Below the pieces are notes generated by a model. That model did not search any database, was not told the origin of the DNA, and saw only the letters and a program-made list of their open reading frames with translations. Positions 28,930 through 32,228 of a DNA stretch of 32,228 nucleotides are shown here, one piece after another (the first letter of the stretch is position 1; each line of letters starts with the position of its first letter). The translations under genes were made by a program, and so were the position numbers. Origin of the DNA: CAZYPU01 sp964649665 (GTDB lineage Bacteria; Omnitrophota; Gorgyraeia; JABMRN01; RBG-13-46-9); NCBI GenBank assembly GCA_964649665.1, contig CAZYPU010000010.1, positions 1 through 32,228 on the forward strand. Reading direction: 5' to 3'.

Positions 28930-31098
28930 TGGCGGCATTGTTAGCGCCGGATGTTTTTTCTCCTGTAAAAATTTTACGAGGGCTTCCGGTTCGGTCGCGT
29001 TTTCCTCGGTCGCGATTTTGTCGAATAAATCCGGCATGCCTTCTTCCTCGCATCTTTTCTTAATTTTCGCTCCAAGCGCTTCTTTAAGCTCCTTCGGCAT
29101 CCACACAAGCCTCTTGATACCGCCGTCGGCGGATATGAATTTCTTGCTTACGATATAAAGCCGTCCGACACCCATGAATCCGGGTGTTTGGTTGCCTCCC
29201 CCTATGGAACCGGCGAGCGTTGAAAACTTCATTCCCGCCGGCGTAGGGCCTGCGTATTCCCTGTTTACTACCATGAAGCCGTTCGTCTCGGGTAAAATAG
29301 CTATCACGCATTCAAAGCATCCGCAACTTGTTTCGGGAAAAGTCATAATGGAATAGCCGTGAAACCTCTCAATGGTTTTATTGGACTTCTGGTGGATGAA
29401 ATCATTTACGCCTTTCCACTCCCCGCGCGCAGGGTCCAGGACTTCGCCTTTTTTGACGGGCTGGTTGGGGCCCGTCGGGTTCAGCTCATAACACGCCTTT
29501 GCGTCAAGCCAGCTGTATGCCCCGCAAAGGCCGAGGCGTTCGGGCTTCACCATGCACACATGGTTCGGCGCGAAACTCTGGCACAGGGTGCAGCTGTAGA
29601 AGGTATCCACGCTTTCATCGGTCATGCCGGCAAGGCGCTCGTCGCGTTCTTCATAGACCTTAACCGCTTCGGGCACTATCTTCTCTACATCTTCTTTTTT
29701 TGTGTATAGTTTAATTTGCGCCTTATCCACGATTTTCCCGTATGTATCGTGGAGCCTTGCGTGGATAATGGCGCCGAAATGCTTTATCTTGAAACCTTTT
29801 TTATATGCTTCTTTTGAAATTCTTATCCAGCACATGTTCCGCTGGCCCATATGGAATATGCCCATTGCTTCGTTTAAAAATGTATGTACTTGCCTTTCAA
29901 GTATCGGTTCGAAATCAAGCTGCATTTTTCGTCCCGCCACCTCTATCAAAATACCAAGGGGAAAAGCTGACCCCTCTTCCATCTCGTCTATTTCCGGGCC
30001 TATAACCTCTATCTTTCCGTCTTCTATCTCATTAAGCGGTTTTGAGCGCGCGTATTCAAAAGCGGAAGAAAACTTCCCGCCGAACTGGACATGCATGTCC
30101 TGCCTTCTCACTCTTTCGCCTTCAAAAGCGGCACTGTAAGCCACGGGAACGGGTATCTCTTTGATTTTCACTTTTATTTCTCTGGCAAGAAGAGCGCTTT
30201 GAACGATTTTCGAATAGTCGCTTACGCTTAAAAGGGCCTCATGCAAAGTAAAAGGAGTTTTTTTGATTTCCGGCACTTTCTGGTCCGTAATTACCGGGAA
30301 TCCGAGCCTTATAGCCGCGCACGCAGCGGCAACCTTAATATCATCCAGAGCGCCGAGTGCCAGTATAAAAGCGGGAACGCGGTCCTTACAATAATTCACA
30401 TTTTTTTCAAGCTCCCCTTTTTTGTTCCCGCCGTAAGAGAGAGATGCCCTTATGGCGAAATTTGCCGCATGTATAACCGAAGTGGTATCTTTTCCTATGG
30501 GGACGATATAAAAGTCAAGTCCTACCTGGACTTTTCTTTCGATCAGTTGATCCCTGAATGTCTTTTCGCCGGAGCTGCCGACAAGAAGTGAAAGAACATT
30601 CTTTTCCTGTAGTTCCCGTATTATTCTTTCCGCTGTTCTGGCATCAGGCGCCGCGCCTACAATTACCGCCACACCGCTTATCCTTCCGTCAACAAGCTGG
30701 ATTCCAAGGCTTCGTAAAACCGAATCGGGAATAAAACCCTGCCAACCCTCAGCCGGCAATTCACCCGTAGCATAACGAATTGCTTCTATTAATTCCGCCG
30801 CAAACGCCGTAGCAACGCCTGAATCCACCGCGTCGTTGAGAAGAGAATCCCACTTATCATTTTCCGGTACTTTTTTAAGAAGGCTTTTTGCGATTTGCAC
30901 AATTCCCCCGGCGTCTTTAAGCGTCTTTACTTCTTTCCCCAGAGTAGCGTATATGAGCGGCAAAAAATATCCTGTCTCGGGAAAACCTATCTCAAATGTT
31001 TCACCCTTTTCTTTTATGAGTTTATTTATGAGGCCGTCCGCTAAAGTTACCGCTTTATTCGAGCCGCTTACCGCAAGCTCCCCTACTACTCTCGGCAT
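28921..31098 (-). CDS. acsB: Acetyl-CoA synthase, bacterial full-length type (CODH/ACS alpha)
   Basis: A 725-residue enzyme that joins methyl, CO and CoA into acetyl-CoA at the A-cluster. All A-cluster ligands are present: C503, C506, C515 and C525 (SCTLCQSFAPNHVC... LGLCGAYSW) and C592-G-C594 (SCGCFEC). These sit three residues earlier than in the Moorella enzyme. A further cysteine, C597, follows. The N-terminal CODH-binding domain is present, so it is the bacterial long form rather than the short archaeal CdhC. The C-terminus HPALTMPPLM matches relatives, so the stop inside the tandem repeat is native. A strong AGGGGAGG site precedes the start. No CODH gene is adjacent. Confidence 0.97.
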   Translation of the reverse strand: MPRVVGELAVSGSNKAVTLADGLINKLIKEKGETFEIGFPETGYFLPLIYATLGKEVKTLKDAGGIVQIAKSLLKKVPENDKWDSLLNDAVDSGVATAFAAELIEAIRYATGELPAEGWQGFIPDSVLRSLGIQLVDGRISGVAVIVGAAPDARTAERIIRELQEKNVLSLLVGSSGEKTFRDQLIERKVQVGLDFYIVPIGKDTTSVIHAANFAIRASLSYGGNKKGELEKNVNYCKDRVPAFILALGALDDIKVAAACAAIRLGFPVITDQKVPEIKKTPFTLHEALLSVSDYSKIVQSALLAREIKVKIKEIPVPVAYSAAFEGERVRRQDMHVQFGGKFSSAFEYARSKPLNEIEDGKIEVIGPEIDEMEEGSAFPLGILIEVAGRKMQLDFEPILERQVHTFLNEAMGIFHMGQRNMCWIRISKEAYKKGFKIKHFGAIIHARLHDTYGKIVDKAQIKLYTKKEDVEKIVPEAVKVYEERDERLAGMTDESVDTFYSCTLCQSFAPNHVCMVKPERLGLCGAYSWLDAKACYELNPTGPNQPVKKGEVLDPARGEWKGVNDFIHQKSNKTIERFHGYSIMTFPETSCGCFECVIAILPETNGFMVVNREYAGPTPAGMKFSTLAGSIGGGNQTPGFMGVGRLYIVSKKFISADGGIKRLVWMPKELKEALGAKIKKRCEEEGMPDLFDKIATEENATEPEALVKFLQEKKHPALTMPPLM

Positions 31099-31125
31099 AT
31101 TACAACCTCCCCTTATAATATTCGT

Positions 31126-31971
31126 TCAAAGCGACATTTTAAAAGATTCGACAACATTTTTCATCAGCATCGTTACGGTCAAAGGGCCTACCCCACCCGG
31201 AACAGGTGTAATAAAGGCGGCCCGTTCGCGTGCCTTCTCAAACTCTACATCCCCTACGAGTTTATCCCCTACCCGATTGATTCCTACGTCTATAACTATC
31301 GCGCCCTCTTTTACCCAATCGCCCCTTATAAGGCCCGCCTTGCCCACCGCGACAACCAGTATCTCCGCCCGTTTAACATGCTCGGGCAGAACGCCCCTTT
31401 CGCCGGTGGCAATATGGCAGACACAGGTAGTCACAAACTTATTGAGGAGCAGCATACTTAAGGGCTTCCCCACAATCTCGGAATGCCCTACCACGACCGC
31501 TTCTTTCCCGTGGAGATTAACTCCGGTAGATTCTATCAGCTCCATCGCCGCCTGCGCGGTACATGGGGCGAGTTTGGCGCTTCCTAAAAGCACCCGGCCC
31601 AAATTTTCGGGATGCATACCTTCGGCGTCTTTTTCCGGCGCGATGGCGCTCATGACACTCTTGTGGTCTATTCCCTTCGGCAGCGGCAGCTGGACGATTA
31701 TGCCGGATACGGTTTTATCCTGATTCAGCTTTTTGATTTCTTCCAGCAGATCCCGCTCCGTTATGCCGGCATCCAGCGTTTTCAGCTCGTATTCGATACC
31801 TAAATTTTCCGCGTTTTTCTTTTGCGATTTGATGTAAACGGCTGAAGCGGCATTTTCACCCACCTCGATGCTGACAAGCTTCGGTTTTTCTTTAAACGAG
31901 GCAATTTCTTTTTTCAAATCCTCTTTAATTTGCCCTGCGATTATTTTTCCTTCCAATAATTTCGCGCTCAT
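31126..31971 (-). CDS. folD: Bifunctional methylenetetrahydrofolate dehydrogenase/cyclohydrolase
   Basis: A 281-residue enzyme of the methyl branch that interconverts formyl-, methenyl- and methylene-tetrahydrofolate. The catalytic YIKSQKKNAENLGI (about 46-59), SGIIVQLPLPKGID, EKDAEGMHPENLG (DxEG variant of the usual DVDG motif) and GHSEIVGKPLSMLLL are visible, ending with TPVPGGVGPLTVTMLM. The arginine/serine-rich segment that recognises the NADP phosphate is replaced by CHIATGERGVLPEHV, which hints at NAD use (inference). A good AGGAGAG ribosome binding site precedes the start, with a dispersed element just upstream. Confidence 0.95.
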   Translation of the reverse strand: MSAKLLEGKIIAGQIKEDLKKEIASFKEKPKLVSIEVGENAASAVYIKSQKKNAENLGIEYELKTLDAGITERDLLEEIKKLNQDKTVSGIIVQLPLPKGIDHKSVMSAIAPEKDAEGMHPENLGRVLLGSAKLAPCTAQAAMELIESTGVNLHGKEAVVVGHSEIVGKPLSMLLLNKFVTTCVCHIATGERGVLPEHVKRAEILVVAVGKAGLIRGDWVKEGAIVIDVGINRVGDKLVGDVEFEKARERAAFITPVPGGVGPLTVTMLMKNVVESFKMSL

Positions 31972-31999
31972 ATTCTCTCCTTTAAAACCGTTTTATAAC

Positions 32000-32126
32000 T
32001 GTCATTGCGAGGAGGCCGACGGCCGAAGGAAGTCCCGCATACCACAATATAAAATACAGGCCATGCGGGACGAAGCAATCTTTTCTTTTGAGATTGCTTC
32101 GCTCGCTTCGCTCGCTCGCAATGACA
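32000..32126. repeat. Complete dispersed TIR element (copy 3)
   Basis: 127 bp with the same perfect 12-bp terminal inverted repeats as the 21936-22087 copy (TGTCATTGCGAG ... CTCGCAATGACA). It includes a GAAGCAATCT / AGATTGCTTC internal hairpin and a short GCTCGCTTC tandem near the right end. It fills the gap between folD and metF. Confidence 0.85.
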
Positions 32127-32142
32127 ATTAATTCATGGTCCA

Positions 32143-32228
32143 TTAGCGTTTTATCTTACTCAAAACTTCCTTCGTAGGTTCAACCTTATTTAACGAGTAA
32201 AAATGGAGCCCCGGCGCGCCGCCGGCAA
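32143..32228 (-). CDS. metF: 5,10-methylenetetrahydrofolate reductase, C-terminal end (partial)
   Basis: The last 27 codons of a minus-strand gene that enters from beyond the right edge. The peptide contains GAPGLHFYSLNKVEPTKEVL, which matches the C-terminal PGxHFYTLN motif of MetF. MetF makes methyl-tetrahydrofolate, the substrate of AcsE. Its position upstream of folD and the acs genes completes the last steps of the methyl branch. Only the C-terminus is visible, so the subtype is undecided. Confidence 0.85.
   Translation of the reverse strand, partial: AGGAPGLHFYSLNKVEPTKEVLSKIKR

Noticed and set aside
28354..28944. Plus-strand frame across acsC 5' end, repeats and Ns
   Set aside because: It is composed of antisense acsC sequence, repeat-derived peptide and the gap.

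Overview
This window reads as a chromosomal segment from an anaerobic, Gram-negative, probably acetogenic or hydrogen-metabolising uncultivated bacterium. The gene content (Wood-Ljungdahl carbonyl branch, group 4 hydrogenase modules, HPS-RraA fusion, heptose epimerase for LPS) and the many short dispersed palindromes fit Candidatus Omnitrophota or a neighbouring candidate phylum. That placement is inference; nothing in the window is a taxonomic marker. A run of 100 Ns at 28787-28886 shows it is a scaffold from a draft assembly, probably a metagenome.

Layout. (1) 65-4468, minus strand: the redox regulator Rex heads a hydrogenase operon: rex, a sulfhydrogenase-beta-like Fe-S protein, a sulfhydrogenase-gamma-like FAD/NAD(P) protein, a four-cluster ferredoxin, a NuoH-like membrane subunit and a NuoB-like small subunit. 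The operon continues past the left edge. (2) 4700-8629, plus strand: an Rrf2 regulator and a PstSCAB-type anion ABC importer behind a strong sigma70-like promoter, the only plus-strand genes. (3) 8640-13366, minus strand: an anaerobe's oxidative-stress operon: desulforedoxin (41 aa), rubrerythrin, superoxide reductase, glutaredoxin-like protein, YHS-permease, thioredoxin reductase-like protein, two tiny ferritin-like proteins and an Ogg2-type 8-oxoguanine glycosylase. (4) 13485-18537: a membrane protein plus FNR-type reductase, an iron alcohol dehydrogenase, and an Fe-S assembly set (NifU-like, NifS-like, flavoprotein, separate Nfu domain). (5) 18550-21925: heptose epimerase, a BioD-like/DRTGG protein and an HPS-RraA fusion. 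(6) 22094-32228: a Wood-Ljungdahl operon read from the right edge: metF (partial), folD, acsB, acsC, RACo-type activator, cooC/acsF, acsD, acsE, then yjbQ. The CODH subunit (acsA/cooS) is not in the window.

How the genes work together. MetF, FolD and AcsE move C1 units on folate to the corrinoid protein AcsCD. The RACo-type protein re-reduces the corrinoid, AcsB makes acetyl-CoA, and CooC is the expected nickel/cluster maturation ATPase. The Rex-headed hydrogenase/diaphorase modules would couple ferredoxin, NAD(P)H and H2 pools to the membrane. The redox-stress operon would protect these oxygen-sensitive enzymes.

Most striking features: a codon-aligned 45-nt double-hairpin element present twice inside the superoxide reductase gene; several unrelated dispersed repeat families that fill the junctions of the acs operon and in places supply stop codons or false upstream starts; a decayed four-helix-bundle (S23-type) gene fragment directly in front of acsE; and a 95-bp tandem repeat that swallows the acsB stop codon and coincides with the assembly gap.
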